Shown: in pieces, positions 1 through 5,924 of the stretch | Numbering within the stretch: position 1 is the stretch's first letter | How the letters are laid out: every line of letters starts with the position of its first letter | Origin: Actinomycetota bacterium | Lineage (GTDB): Bacteria > Actinomycetota > Thermoleophilia > Solirubrobacterales > Solirubrobacteraceae | DNA length: 5,924 nucleotides | Reading direction: 5' to 3' | Assembly: GCA_019348575.1 (NCBI GenBank) | Contig: JAHWJE010000123.1 | Span: forward strand, 1 to 5,924 | The notes under the pieces: model-generated | Databases searched by the model: none | What the model saw: the letters and a program-made list of their open reading frames with translations, nothing else | Told to the model about the DNA's origin: nothing | Position numbers and translations under genes: made by a program

Positions 1-177
1 CCAACCTGGAACCGCGAGAAGACGACGATCACGCAGCCCGGAACGGCGGCAAGAGTCGCCATTCACGCCCTCACCGAACGTCGCCCCGCTGAAGGATCCT
101 GGTCTGGGACGGCCGCTGTCGGGGGAGCGCGATGCTGGGTCGGGTGTCACAGGGATGGCTTTGGCGCAAAGTATGGG
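1..177. other. Leader region upstream of pstS, no gene seen
   Basis: No convincing gene is visible on either strand. The pstS frame stays open back to base 1, but its translation here (rich in Trp, Gly, Arg and Cys, with no hydrophobic run) does not look like a signal peptide or a known domain. The region should hold the operon promoter. I find no clear -35/-10 pair and no pair of GTTCACC-like repeats at 11-bp spacing, as expected of an actinobacterial Pho box. A small near-palindrome, CTTTG-GCG-CAAAG, lies at 159-171 just before the likely ribosome binding site. If the left part of the window is misjoined (see the pstS finding), the true promoter may not be present. Confidence 0.5.
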
Positions 178-1167
178 GTGATGGAGCGTTGTGACGAAGC
201 GCTGTTGGAGGCCGCGGCCTGTGGCGACGACGAGAACGAGGAGGCCAGCGCCGGCGGCGACTCGGCCACGCAGCTCTCCGGCACGATCCGCATCGACGGC
301 TCCAGCACCGTCGCGCCACTCAGCGAGGCCGCGGCCGAGCTGTTCCAGCAGCAACACCCCGACGTTCGCGTGGCGGTCGGCACGTCGGGCACCGGCGGCG
401 GCTTCGAGAAGTTCTGCCGCGGCGAGACGGACATCTCGGACGCCTCGCGGCAGATCGACGACGAGGAGAAGGCGGCCTGCGAGAAGGCCGGCATCCAGTT
501 CGAGGAGCTCGCCGTGGCCAACGACGCGCTCACCGTCGTCGTCAACCAGGACAACGACTTCGCCAAGTGCCTCACGGTCGAGGAGCTCGCCAAGATCTGG
601 CGCCCCAAGAACCCGGTCGACAACTGGAGCGAGGTCCGCCAGGGCTTCCCCGACCGCGAGATCGAGCGCTTCGGGCCCGGCACGGACTCCGGCACCTTCG
701 ACTACTTCACCGACGCGGTCAACGGTGAGGAGGGCGCCCAGACGCAGCAGTACAACAACGTCGGCGAGGACGACAACGCGACGGTGACCGGCGTCTCCGG
801 CACCGAGGGCGCGATCGGCTACTTCGGCTACTCCTTCTTCGCCGAGAACGAGGGCAAGGTCAAGGCCCTCGAGATCGAGAACGAGCAGGGCGAGTGCGTC
901 GCGCCGAGCCCCGCGGCGGCGCAGGACGGCTCGTACGCCCCGCTCGGCCGGCAACTGTTCATCTACCCCAGCGGCAAGGCGCTCCAGCAGGATGAGGTCG
1001 AGGCGTTCCTGCGGTTCTACATCGAGCAGAACGATCAGATCGCGGAGCGGTCGGGACTGATCCCGCTCACCGACGAGCAGAAGCAGGAGGCGACGCAGAA
1101 GCTCGAGTCGCTGCTCGCAGGCGGCGCGTCGGCCGCGGAGCCCGCCGAGACGACGACCACGCCGTAG
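178..1167 (+). CDS. pstS: PstS, periplasmic phosphate-binding protein of the Pst ABC transporter (export signal damaged)
   Basis: This is the substrate-binding component that captures inorganic phosphate outside the membrane and delivers it to PstCA. Family hallmarks are intact: GSSTV at residues 41-45, the SGTGGGFEKFCRGE block at 70-83, DISDASR at 85-91 and GPGTDSGTFDYF near 166-177. These carry the Ser/Thr/Asp residues that bind phosphate in this family. The Cys at residue 15 in AAACGDD looks like a lipobox cysteine followed by the usual acidic linker, so the mature protein should be a lipoprotein. The oddity is the N-terminus: only 14 mostly non-hydrophobic residues precede that Cys, with no membrane-spanning h-region. 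The best ribosome binding site (GGAG, 183-186) points to GTG 191, which is in another frame. The start given (GTG 178; ATG 181 also possible) is therefore just the most upstream in-frame start nearby. The frame is open to base 1. pstC follows after 5 bases. The identity is certain; the start and functional export are doubtful. Confidence 0.93.
   Translation: MMERCDEALLEAAACGDDENEEASAGGDSATQLSGTIRIDGSSTVAPLSEAAAELFQQQHPDVRVAVGTSGTGGGFEKFCRGETDISDASRQIDDEEKAACEKAGIQFEELAVANDALTVVVNQDNDFAKCLTVEELAKIWRPKNPVDNWSEVRQGFPDREIERFGPGTDSGTFDYFTDAVNGEEGAQTQQYNNVGEDDNATVTGVSGTEGAIGYFGYSFFAENEGKVKALEIENEQGECVAPSPAAAQDGSYAPLGRQLFIYPSGKALQQDEVEAFLRFYIEQNDQIAERSGLIPLTDEQKQEATQKLESLLAGGASAAEPAETTTTP
183..193 (+). 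promoter_or_regulatory. Likely original pstS ribosome binding site and GTG start, out of frame with the gene
   Basis: GGAG at 183-186 lies four bases before GTG at 191. The codons from 191 read Met-Thr-Lys-Arg, a typical positively charged n-region of a lipoprotein signal. This start is in a different frame from PstS and continues in frame as an Arg/Pro/Thr-rich nonsense product. It is therefore a sign of lost sequence between about 200 and 215 rather than a working start. Confidence 0.45.
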
Positions 1168-1172
1168 CCGGG

Positions 1173-2138
1173 ATGGCGTCGCGGGACATGAGCGCAGCCG
1201 TCAGCCCCGCCGCGAGGTCGTCGCGGCCGCCGCTGACGGCTGCGCGCCCGCGCCACGGCGAGAAGGCGATCATCGGCCTGCTCGGGCTCTGCGCCGCGAT
1301 GTCGGTCGCCACGACGGTGGGGATCGTCGTCGCGCTCGCCCAGCCGACGGTGGAGTTCTTCCAGCAGGTCCCGTTGCGCGAGTTCTTCTCGGCGGACTCC
1401 TGGGGCCCGACCTATGCCGATCCGACGTTCGGGGTCTTGCGAATCGTCGTCGGCACCCTCAACGTGACGCTGTGGGCGATCCTGGCCGGGATCCCGCTCG
1501 GGCTGGGCGCCGCCGTCTACCTGGCCGAGTACGCCGGCGATCGGGTGCGCGGCGTGCTCAAGCCCGCCCTCGAGGTGCTGGCCGGCGTTCCGACGGTCGC
1601 CTTCGGCTTCTTCGCCCTGACCTTCGTCACGCCGATCATCCGCGACCTGTGGCCGTCCTTCCTGGGCGACGCGCCCGGCATCTTCAGCGCGGGAGCGGCC
1701 GGGCTGGTGCTCGGGCTGATGATCGTGCCGATCATCGCGTCGATCTCCGACGACGCGATGCGCTCCGTGCCCGACGGCCTGCGCGAGGGCGCCTACGCCC
1801 TGGGGAGCACGCGGTTGCAGGTCGCGACCCGCGTCGTGGTGCCCGCCGCGCTCTCGGGGATCGTGGCGTCCTTCGTGCTCGGCATCTCGCGTGCGGTCGG
1901 CGAGACGATGGTCGTGCTGATGGCGGCGGGCGCGACGCCGAACCTGACGCTCAACCCCGCCGAGAGCATCCAGACGATGACCGCGTTCATCGCGCAGACG
2001 GCGACCGGTGACATCGGGGTCGGGTCGATCACCTACAAGACGATCTTCGCCGTCGGCTCGCTGCTGTTCGTCATCACGCTCGTCATGAACCTCATCTCGA
2101 TCCGGCTCGTGCGCCGCTACCGCGAGGTCTACGAATGA
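1173..2138 (+). CDS. pstC: PstC, phosphate ABC transporter permease
   Basis: This is one of the two membrane subunits forming the phosphate channel with PstA. The 321-residue protein has a cytoplasmic, Arg-rich N-terminal tail (about 1-30) and then roughly six hydrophobic segments: near 32-56, 88-118, 131-158, 172-192, 222-252 and 289-310. The EAA-type cytoplasmic loop that docks on the ATPase is clear at about 204-224 (REGAYALGSTRLQVATRVVVP). It is followed by the conserved SRAVGET at 239-245, typical of Pst permeases. The length is normal for the family. ATG 1173 lies 5 bases after the pstS stop with no obvious Shine-Dalgarno, so translation is probably coupled to pstS. ATG 1188 (residue 6) is an alternative start without a better binding site. 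The stop overlaps the pstA start by four bases (ATGA). Confidence 0.96.
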   Translation: MASRDMSAAVSPAARSSRPPLTAARPRHGEKAIIGLLGLCAAMSVATTVGIVVALAQPTVEFFQQVPLREFFSADSWGPTYADPTFGVLRIVVGTLNVTLWAILAGIPLGLGAAVYLAEYAGDRVRGVLKPALEVLAGVPTVAFGFFALTFVTPIIRDLWPSFLGDAPGIFSAGAAGLVLGLMIVPIIASISDDAMRSVPDGLREGAYALGSTRLQVATRVVVPAALSGIVASFVLGISRAVGETMVVLMAAGATPNLTLNPAESIQTMTAFIAQTATGDIGVGSITYKTIFAVGSLLFVITLVMNLISIRLVRRYREVYE

Positions 2139-3067
2139 GCGCTCGGACCCCCGCGCGCATGCAGGCCGCGCTCGATGCCAGCGCCGGCGCCACGCGCGAG
2201 CGCCTCGGCCGCCTGCCGGCCGCCGACCGCGCGCGCGGGACGGCGTTTGCGGCCGTCGTGTTCCTGGCGGCGCTGCTCGCGATCGCCGGGCTCGTCGCGC
2301 TCATCGTCCAGGCGGCCGTGAAGGGCTGGCCGCGGATCGATGCCGGCCTGTTCACCAACCAGCCGTCGAGCCTCGCCGGCGAGGGCGGCTTCCAGTCGGC
2401 GATCTACGGCACGCTGCTGATCATGGCCGGCGTCATCGTGACGGTCGTCCCGCTGGGCATCGGCGCCGCGATCTACCTCGAGGAGTTTGCCGACAACCAG
2501 CGCTGGTACAACCGTGCGATCGAGCTCAACATCCAGAATCTCGCGGCCGTCCCCTCGATCGTCTTCGGGATCCTCGGGCTCGGCCTCATCGTGCGCGGCC
2601 CGCTGGACCTCGGTTTCGTCGCCTACGCCGGGTCGCTCACGCTGTCGCTGCTCGTGCTGCCAACGGTGATCCTGACGTGCCGCGAAGCCCTGCGCGCCGT
2701 GCCGAGCTCGATCCGCGAGGGCGCGATGGCGCTCGGCGCGACGCGCTGGCAGTCGGTGCGCCGCCAGGTCCTGCCCGCCGCCGTGCCCGGGATGGTGACG
2801 GGCGTGATCCTCGCGCTGTCGCGTGCGATCGGCGAGACCGCGCCGCTGCTGCTCGTCGGCGCGACCGTGTTCGTGACGTTCAACCCCGACGGCCCGTTCG
2901 AGGGCGCTTATACGGCGCTGCCGGTCGCGATCTTCAACTACGTCCAGCGCCCACAGGAGGAGTTCCGGATACTGGCCGCCGCGGGCATCCTCGTGCTGCT
3001 CGCCGTGCTGCTGCTGATGAACTCCTTCGCGATCTGGCTTCGTAACCGATACACCCAGAGGTGGTAG
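2135..3067 (+). CDS. pstA: PstA, phosphate ABC transporter permease
   Basis: This is the second membrane subunit of the phosphate importer, paired with PstC. It has 310 residues, with a cytoplasmic N-terminal tail of about 36 residues rich in Arg and Ala. Hydrophobic segments follow near 37-60, 89-114, 133-154, 165-181, 215-243 and 278-302. The ATPase-docking EAA loop is at about 194-214 (REGAMALGATRWQSVRRQVLP), followed by SRAIGETAPLL at 229-239, where PstA carries AP in place of the MV of PstC. The LNIQNLAAVPSIVFG stretch (130-144) is also characteristic of PstA. The start overlaps the pstC stop (ATGA, 2135-2138). GAGGT at 2124-2128 is a fair ribosome binding site six bases upstream. Six bases separate its stop from pstB. 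Confidence 0.96.
   Translation: MSARTPARMQAALDASAGATRERLGRLPAADRARGTAFAAVVFLAALLAIAGLVALIVQAAVKGWPRIDAGLFTNQPSSLAGEGGFQSAIYGTLLIMAGVIVTVVPLGIGAAIYLEEFADNQRWYNRAIELNIQNLAAVPSIVFGILGLGLIVRGPLDLGFVAYAGSLTLSLLVLPTVILTCREALRAVPSSIREGAMALGATRWQSVRRQVLPAAVPGMVTGVILALSRAIGETAPLLLVGATVFVTFNPDGPFEGAYTALPVAIFNYVQRPQEEFRILAAAGILVLLAVLLLMNSFAIWLRNRYTQRW
3057..3064 (+). promoter_or_regulatory. Shine-Dalgarno deciding the long pstB start
   Basis: AGAGGTGG, at the very end of pstA, is close to the consensus AGGAGGTG and lies nine bases before ATG 3074. It supports translation of the N-terminally extended PstB rather than, or in addition to, initiation at ATG 3176. Confidence 0.55.
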
Positions 3068-3073
3068 CCGCAG

Positions 3074-3946
3074 ATGCCTGAAGGCTCGGAGAACACGCTA
3101 GCCTCGCCGCAGGTGCTCGTGCACGAGACCAACGAACAGCGGATCTCGCGTGAGGACGTGCTCAGGCGCGAGGTGATGTTCGAGATCGACAAGGTCACCG
3201 TCAGCTACGGCGACGTGCCCGCGGTCCGCGAGATCGACTTCGACGTCCACCATCGCAGCATCACGGCGCTGATCGGCCCTTCGGGCTGCGGCAAGAGCAC
3301 CCTGATCAGGTGCCTGAACCGCATGAACGACCTGATCCCGAGCGCGAGCGTGCAGGGCCACGTCCGCTATCACGGCCAGGACATCTACGCCGCCGACGTC
3401 GATCCCGTCGAGGTCCGCAAGCGCATCGGGATGGTCTTCCAGAAGCCGAATCCGTTCCCGAAGTCGATCTTCGAGAACATCGCGTTCGGGCCGCGCGTCG
3501 TCGGCATGAAGGGCGACATGGAGGAGATCGTCGAGCGGGCGCTGAGCCGGGCGGCGCTGTGGGATGAGGTCAAGGACAGGCTGAAGACCAACGCCTTCGG
3601 GATGTCCGGCGGTCAGCAGCAGCGCCTGTGCATCGCCCGGGCGCTGGCCACGGATCCCGACGTGTTGCTGATGGACGAGCCCTGCTCCGCGCTGGATCCG
3701 ATCTCGACCGGCCGCATCGAGGATCTCATGCTCGAGCTCAAGGACGAGGTCTCGATCGTCATCGTCACCCACAACATGCAGCAGGCGGCGCGGGTCTCGG
3801 ACATGACCGCGTTCTTCACCGTCGAGCTCGACGACGGCGAGCGGCACCGCAGCGGGCGGATGGTCGAGTACGACCACACGCAGAAGGTCTTCACCAACCC
3901 GGGCGACAAGCGCACGGAGGCGTACGTCACGGGCAAGGTCGGATGA
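3074..3946 (+). CDS. pstB: PstB, phosphate ABC transporter ATP-binding protein
   Basis: This cytoplasmic ATPase powers phosphate import through PstCA. All nucleotide-binding motifs are present: Walker [10 protein letters not shown] at 68-76, Q-loop VFQKPNPFP at 121-129, ABC signature MSGGQQQR at 177-184 (Met replaces the more usual Leu), Walker B VLLMDEP at 197-203, D-loop SALD at 205-208 and switch His233 in VTHNMQQA. The QKPNPFP and [12 protein letters not shown] stretches are specific to PstB among ABC ATPases. The 290-residue length exceeds the usual roughly 250-260 because about 34 residues precede the normal beginning [20 protein letters not shown] at 3057-3064 sits nine bases before ATG 3074 and supports the long form. 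ATG 3176 (Met35) would give the standard-length protein. The stop overlaps the phoU start by four bases. Confidence 0.97.
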   Translation: MPEGSENTLASPQVLVHETNEQRISREDVLRREVMFEIDKVTVSYGDVPAVREIDFDVHHRSITALIGPSGCGKSTLIRCLNRMNDLIPSASVQGHVRYHGQDIYAADVDPVEVRKRIGMVFQKPNPFPKSIFENIAFGPRVVGMKGDMEEIVERALSRAALWDEVKDRLKTNAFGMSGGQQQRLCIARALATDPDVLLMDEPCSALDPISTGRIEDLMLELKDEVSIVIVTHNMQQAARVSDMTAFFTVELDDGERHRSGRMVEYDHTQKVFTNPGDKRTEAYVTGKVG

Positions 3947-4647
3947 TGCGCGCCGCGGGAGCAGTCGGCACTCGCCTGCACTTCCAGCAGCAGCTCGCGG
4001 AGCTCGAGGCGAGCGCCCTCGGTGGGCTCGATCTCGTCGTCGAGCAGCTCGATCGCGTGCTCGAGTCGATCGAGCATCAGGACGTCGAGCTCGCGCAGCT
4101 CGTCATCGCCGACGACGACCGCCTCGACGGGCGCTACCTGGAGGTTCACCAGGGGATCCTCTCGCTGCTCGCGCTGCAGGCGCCGGTCGCGGGCGACCTG
4201 CGTCTCGTGGCGGCCCTGCTGCACGTCATCAAGCACGTCGAGCGGATGGGCGATCAGTGCGTCAACGTGGCCAAGCTCATCCCGCTGAGCGGCCACGAGC
4301 CGCCGGTCGACAGCGACATCCTCTGCAAGATCCTGCAGATGGGGCAGTTCGCGCGCGCCGAGGTGATCCAGTGCCAGCGCAGCTTCGCCGAGCGCAACGT
4401 CCCGATGGCGGAGGACCTGGTCGCGCGAGACGTCGCGATCAACCGGCTCAACCGCGAGATCTTCCGCCTTGCGCTGGAGGCCGGCGAGGACGTCGACGTC
4501 CGTGAGTGGGCGATGATCATGACGATGGTCGCGCGCGCGCTCGAGCGGATCGGCGACAACGCGGTCGACATCGGCGAGCAGACCGCCTTCGTCGTGACCG
4601 GGCTGTTTCGCGAGTTCTCCGACGCCTCGCACGTCGGCCGCAACTGA
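3943..4647 (+). CDS. phoU: PhoU, phosphate-specific transport system accessory/signalling protein
   Basis: PhoU is a cytoplasmic regulator that binds the Pst transporter and the phosphate-sensing histidine kinase, keeping the Pho response off when phosphate is plentiful. The 234-residue, all-helical protein shows the family's two tandem three-helix repeats. Each carries the metal-binding E-x-x-x-D motif: ERMGD at 100-104 and ERIGD at 201-205. [15 protein letters not shown] (75-89) matches the conserved helix of the first repeat, and [15 protein letters not shown] (160-174) starts the second. The length is typical. The start ATG 3943 overlaps the pstB stop as ATGA, with AAGG at 3935-3938 upstream; ATG 3946 is the next codon and equally possible. 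The in-frame open sequence upstream to 3628 is only a shadow over pstB. Its place as last gene of pstSCAB-phoU is the classic order. Confidence 0.95.
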   Translation: MMRAAGAVGTRLHFQQQLAELEASALGGLDLVVEQLDRVLESIEHQDVELAQLVIADDDRLDGRYLEVHQGILSLLALQAPVAGDLRLVAALLHVIKHVERMGDQCVNVAKLIPLSGHEPPVDSDILCKILQMGQFARAEVIQCQRSFAERNVPMAEDLVARDVAINRLNREIFRLALEAGEDVDVREWAMIMTMVARALERIGDNAVDIGEQTAFVVTGLFREFSDASHVGRN

Positions 4648-4656
4648 CCTGTTCCG

Positions 4657-4679
4657 GCACGGCGGCGTTGACGCCGTGT
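4657..4679 (+). terminator. Hairpin after phoU, candidate operon terminator
   Basis: CACGGCG (4658-4664) and CGCCGTG (4672-4678) pair perfectly around a seven-base loop, extended by a G-T pair at 4657/4679. It begins ten bases after the phoU stop codon. No T-tract follows, so it is not a classical intrinsic terminator. GC-rich actinobacteria often have such T-poor hairpins, and it could also act as a 3' stabiliser for the operon transcript. Confidence 0.45.
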
Positions 4680-4731
4680 GCACGAGAGATCCTGGTCGAC
4701 GCGAGTTCGGGGCTCGTCACCGTCGCGGGCG

Positions 4732-4765
4732 GGCGCGCACACACGATCTTCACATCGTGCGCGCC
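4732..4765. repeat. Perfect 9-bp inverted repeat upstream of phoX
   Basis: GGCGCGCAC (4732-4740) and GTGCGCGCC (4757-4765) are exact reverse complements around a 16-base spacer. An alternative inner pairing, CACGAT (4742-4747) with ATCGTG (4754-4759), encloses CTTCAC. The two pairings share GTG and so exclude each other. The element ends 46 bases before the phoX start. It could be an operator for a dimeric regulator, an RNA hairpin in the leader, or a second part of the operon terminator. Its function is unknown. Confidence 0.5.
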
Positions 4766-4802
4766 GGGGTGGTGCACCGTGACTGCCGTCATCGAGGAAT
4801 CT

Positions 4803-4807
4803 GGAGG
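4803..4807 (+). promoter_or_regulatory. Shine-Dalgarno of phoX
   Basis: GGAGG lies four bases before ATG 4812. It selects that start over the in-frame GTG at 4779, which would add eleven residues in front of the Tat signal and has no comparable binding site. Confidence 0.6.
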
Positions 4808-4811
4808 CGGT

Positions 4812-5924
4812 ATGCAGACTCGTAGAACCTTGCTGCGACGCGGTGCGGTCGGGGCTGGTGGCGCGCTGGCGCTTGCACCCGTTGCAGGCGCCTTGGCCAG
4901 GCCCAGCGGCGAGGGCGGTTACGGGCCGCTTGTCGCGGACGCGGCGGGGCTGCTCGACCTGCCCCGGGGCTTTCGTTACCGCGTCGTGCAGAGCGTCGAG
5001 GACCGGCTGTCAAACGGCGCTCCGGTGCCGGGGGACTTCGATGGCATGGTCGCGATCCGCGGTCGGCGCAACTCGACGGTCCTCGTGCGCAACCACGAGC
5101 TGACCTCCACCACCGAGCGCGAGCGCTCCGGAGACGCCACCAAGGCCCCCGTACCGCACGTCAACCCCTACGACCGCAGCTCGATCGGCGGCACGACCGG
5201 GCTCATCGTCGGTCCCAACCGCAAGCTCGCCGACTCCTTCGTGACGAGCTCCGGCACGAGCACGAACTGCGCGGGCGGCGGGACGCCGTGGGGCACCTGG
5301 CTGACCTGCGAGGAGACGGTGGCCAACGGGCACGGGTACGTCTTCGAGGTGCAGCCGGGCGACCCTGAGGGCCGGCTGGCCCGCCGGCCCATCCGCGCGA
5401 TGGGAGCACTGTCCCACGAGGCGGCCGGCGTGGACCCCGCCACGGGGATCGTCTACCTCACCGAGGATGCAGGCACGCCGGACCCCCCGACTCCGTCGGG
5501 TCGGCGCACGTCCTACCTGTATCGCTACCTGCCCGACAACCGCGCCCAGCGCCCGGGAGCGCTCCAGGAGGGCGGAAGGCTCCAGGCCCTGGCGATCGAG
5601 GAGAGCTTCCACCACGACTTGGACCTCGGCCGCACCGGCGAGCGCTTCGCCGTCACCTGGGTGGCCGTGGACCAGGAGGAGCCGCACGCGGGCGCGCTCG
5701 AGGGCGGCGTGAGCCTCGGCGAGCAGCTCGGTGGCGAGATCCGGATCGCGATCCACCAGGTCGGCGCCCTCCACCCGCTCTTCGACCTCGGCGAGGCGGT
5801 CGGCGGCCGCGATGATCGCCTCGCGCGCGACCGCGGCCCGCGGGATCGCCTCGGTCGGCCGCACCGAGGGCACGGTGGCGACCGTGGCCCCGACGGCGAG
5901 CAGGCCGGCCACCACCACCATGCC
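4812..5924 (+). CDS. phoX: PhoX-family (DUF839) secreted phosphatase, Tat signal, C-terminus missing or replaced
   Basis: PhoX enzymes are exported, calcium- and iron-dependent alkaline phosphatases that free phosphate from organic esters. The N-terminus is a Tat signal: twin Arg in TRRTLLRRG (3-11), an Ala/Gly/Leu-rich core (12-27) and a likely A-L-A cleavage site at 27-29. Family sequence follows: RNHE at 93-96, IGGTTGL at 125-131, SSGTSTNCAGG (146-156), TPWGTWLTCEE (158-168), SHEAAGVDPATGIVYLTEDA (201-220), YLYRYLP (235-241) and FAVTWVAVD (279-287). C153 or C166 may be the iron ligand, by inference from the family. Convincing similarity ends near residue 293 (about base 5690). Beyond it the frame is open to the window edge but reads as Arg/Asp/Gly/His-rich sequence (for example GHHHHA at the end), unlike the family's C-terminal domain. 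I therefore trust 4812 to about 5690 and regard the rest as foreign sequence in antisense. Placement next to pst fits Pho-regulon control. The symbol is by family; substrate is not shown. Confidence 0.85.
   Translation, partial: MQTRRTLLRRGAVGAGGALALAPVAGALARPSGEGGYGPLVADAAGLLDLPRGFRYRVVQSVEDRLSNGAPVPGDFDGMVAIRGRRNSTVLVRNHELTSTTERERSGDATKAPVPHVNPYDRSSIGGTTGLIVGPNRKLADSFVTSSGTSTNCAGGGTPWGTWLTCEETVANGHGYVFEVQPGDPEGRLARRPIRAMGALSHEAAGVDPATGIVYLTEDAGTPDPPTPSGRRTSYLYRYLPDNRAQRPGALQEGGRLQALAIEESFHHDLDLGRTGERFAVTWVAVDQEEPHAGALEGGVSLGEQLGGEIRIAIHQVGALHPLFDLGEAVGGRDDRLARDRGPRDRLGRPHRGHGGDRGPDGEQAGHHHHA
5691..5921 (-). CDS. Possible N-terminal fragment of an unrelated membrane-anchored or exported protein
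   Basis: Read on the minus strand from ATG at 5921-5919, the last 230 bases give a plausible protein start. There is a hydrophobic segment (VVVAGLLAVGATVATV, residues 2-17), then a strongly helical Ala/Glu/Leu/Arg stretch (AREAIIAAADRLAEVEERV, 32-50, and DLATELLAEAHAALERAR, 61-78). Third codon positions are almost all G or C. This looks far more protein-like than the same bases read forward. After about residue 78 the frame (open to 5010) becomes the mirror of conserved PhoX codons and is not real. The paired helices with RLAE..., DPDL...ELL and a hydrophobic start faintly recall DUF5667-type actinobacterial proteins, but I do not identify it. No ribosome binding site is visible because the window ends three bases upstream of the ATG. 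Confidence 0.35.

Noticed and set aside
61..80. Possible Pho box (ATTCACG followed by CACCGAAC) upstream of pstS
   Set aside because: The second unit does not match GTTCACC in phase at 11-bp spacing, so the direct-repeat structure of a Pho box is missing.
94..104. GATCCTGGTC shared by the pstS leader (95-104) and the phoU-phoX gap (4688-4697)
   Set aside because: It is a single ten-base match with no flanking similarity; too short to call a repeat or common operator.
1..177. Open frame from base 1 joined to pstS as a longer N-terminus
   Set aside because: The translation has several Trp, Cys and Arg residues, no hydrophobic signal and no resemblance to PstS; open frames are common by chance at this GC content.
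3098..3877. Long minus-strand open frame opposite pstB
   Set aside because: It is antisense to an intact PstB with all ATPase motifs. Its translation is Asp/His/Arg/Leu-rich with no domain, as expected for a mirror frame in GC-rich DNA.
3613..4683. Long minus-strand open frame opposite pstB and phoU
   Set aside because: It covers two confidently identified genes in antisense and has no recognisable motif or ribosome binding site.
4715..4754. CGTCACC (4715) and CTTCACA (4748) as Pho box units before phoX
   Set aside because: They are 33 bases apart, a multiple of 11, but the intervening positions show no repeat units. Likely chance.
4779..4811. In-frame GTG 4779 as an upstream start for phoX
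   Set aside because: It would bury the Tat signal behind eleven extra residues, including three acidic ones or their like, and it lacks a ribosome binding site. ATG 4812 has GGAGG upstream.
5010..5690. Minus-strand open frame running on through phoX
   Set aside because: It is the codon-aligned mirror of strongly conserved PhoX motifs (NCAGG, TPWGTWLTCEE, HEAAGVDP). Only the distal part beyond about 5690 looks like real protein.

Overview
The window is a phosphate-scavenging locus, pstS-pstC-pstA-pstB-phoU, followed by a Tat-exported PhoX-type (DUF839/PF05787) phosphatase. All are on the + strand. The DNA is very GC-rich with strong G/C preference at codon third positions. The proteins resemble those of actinobacteria, and the style of PstS and PhoX suggests Thermoleophilia/Solirubrobacterales. 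That placement is an inference from protein flavour, with no marker gene to support it.

Layout: 1-177 is a non-coding leader without a recognisable Pho box. 178-1167 encodes the phosphate-binding protein PstS, with an intact binding domain but a badly shortened export signal. 1173-2138 (pstC) and 2135-3067 (pstA) encode the two permeases, which overlap by ATGA. 3074-3946 encodes the ATPase PstB and 3943-4647 encodes PhoU, again overlapping by ATGA. Spacings of a few bases or overlaps throughout indicate one transcript. A hairpin at 4657-4679, right after phoU, is a candidate operon end. The 164-bp gap 4648-4811 also holds a perfect 9-bp inverted repeat (4732-4765) ahead of phoX, which starts at 4812 behind a good Shine-Dalgarno sequence.

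How they work together: PhoX would release phosphate from organic esters outside the membrane. PstS captures it, PstC/PstA/PstB import it with ATP, and PhoU reports transporter state to the phosphate-sensing two-component system. That two-component system is not in the window.

Two places look broken or rearranged. (1) A Shine-Dalgarno plus GTG at 191 opens a reading frame beginning MTKR, which is not in the frame of mature PstS, and the hydrophobic stretch of a lipoprotein signal is absent. (2) In phoX, convincing family sequence stops near residue 293 (about 5690). From there to the window end the + frame reads like antisense sequence, while the - strand reads like the start of a different protein. 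The second is best explained by a rearrangement or a chimeric assembly. Apart from these, the window is an ordinary Pho-regulon cluster, and I see no evidence for an undescribed system.
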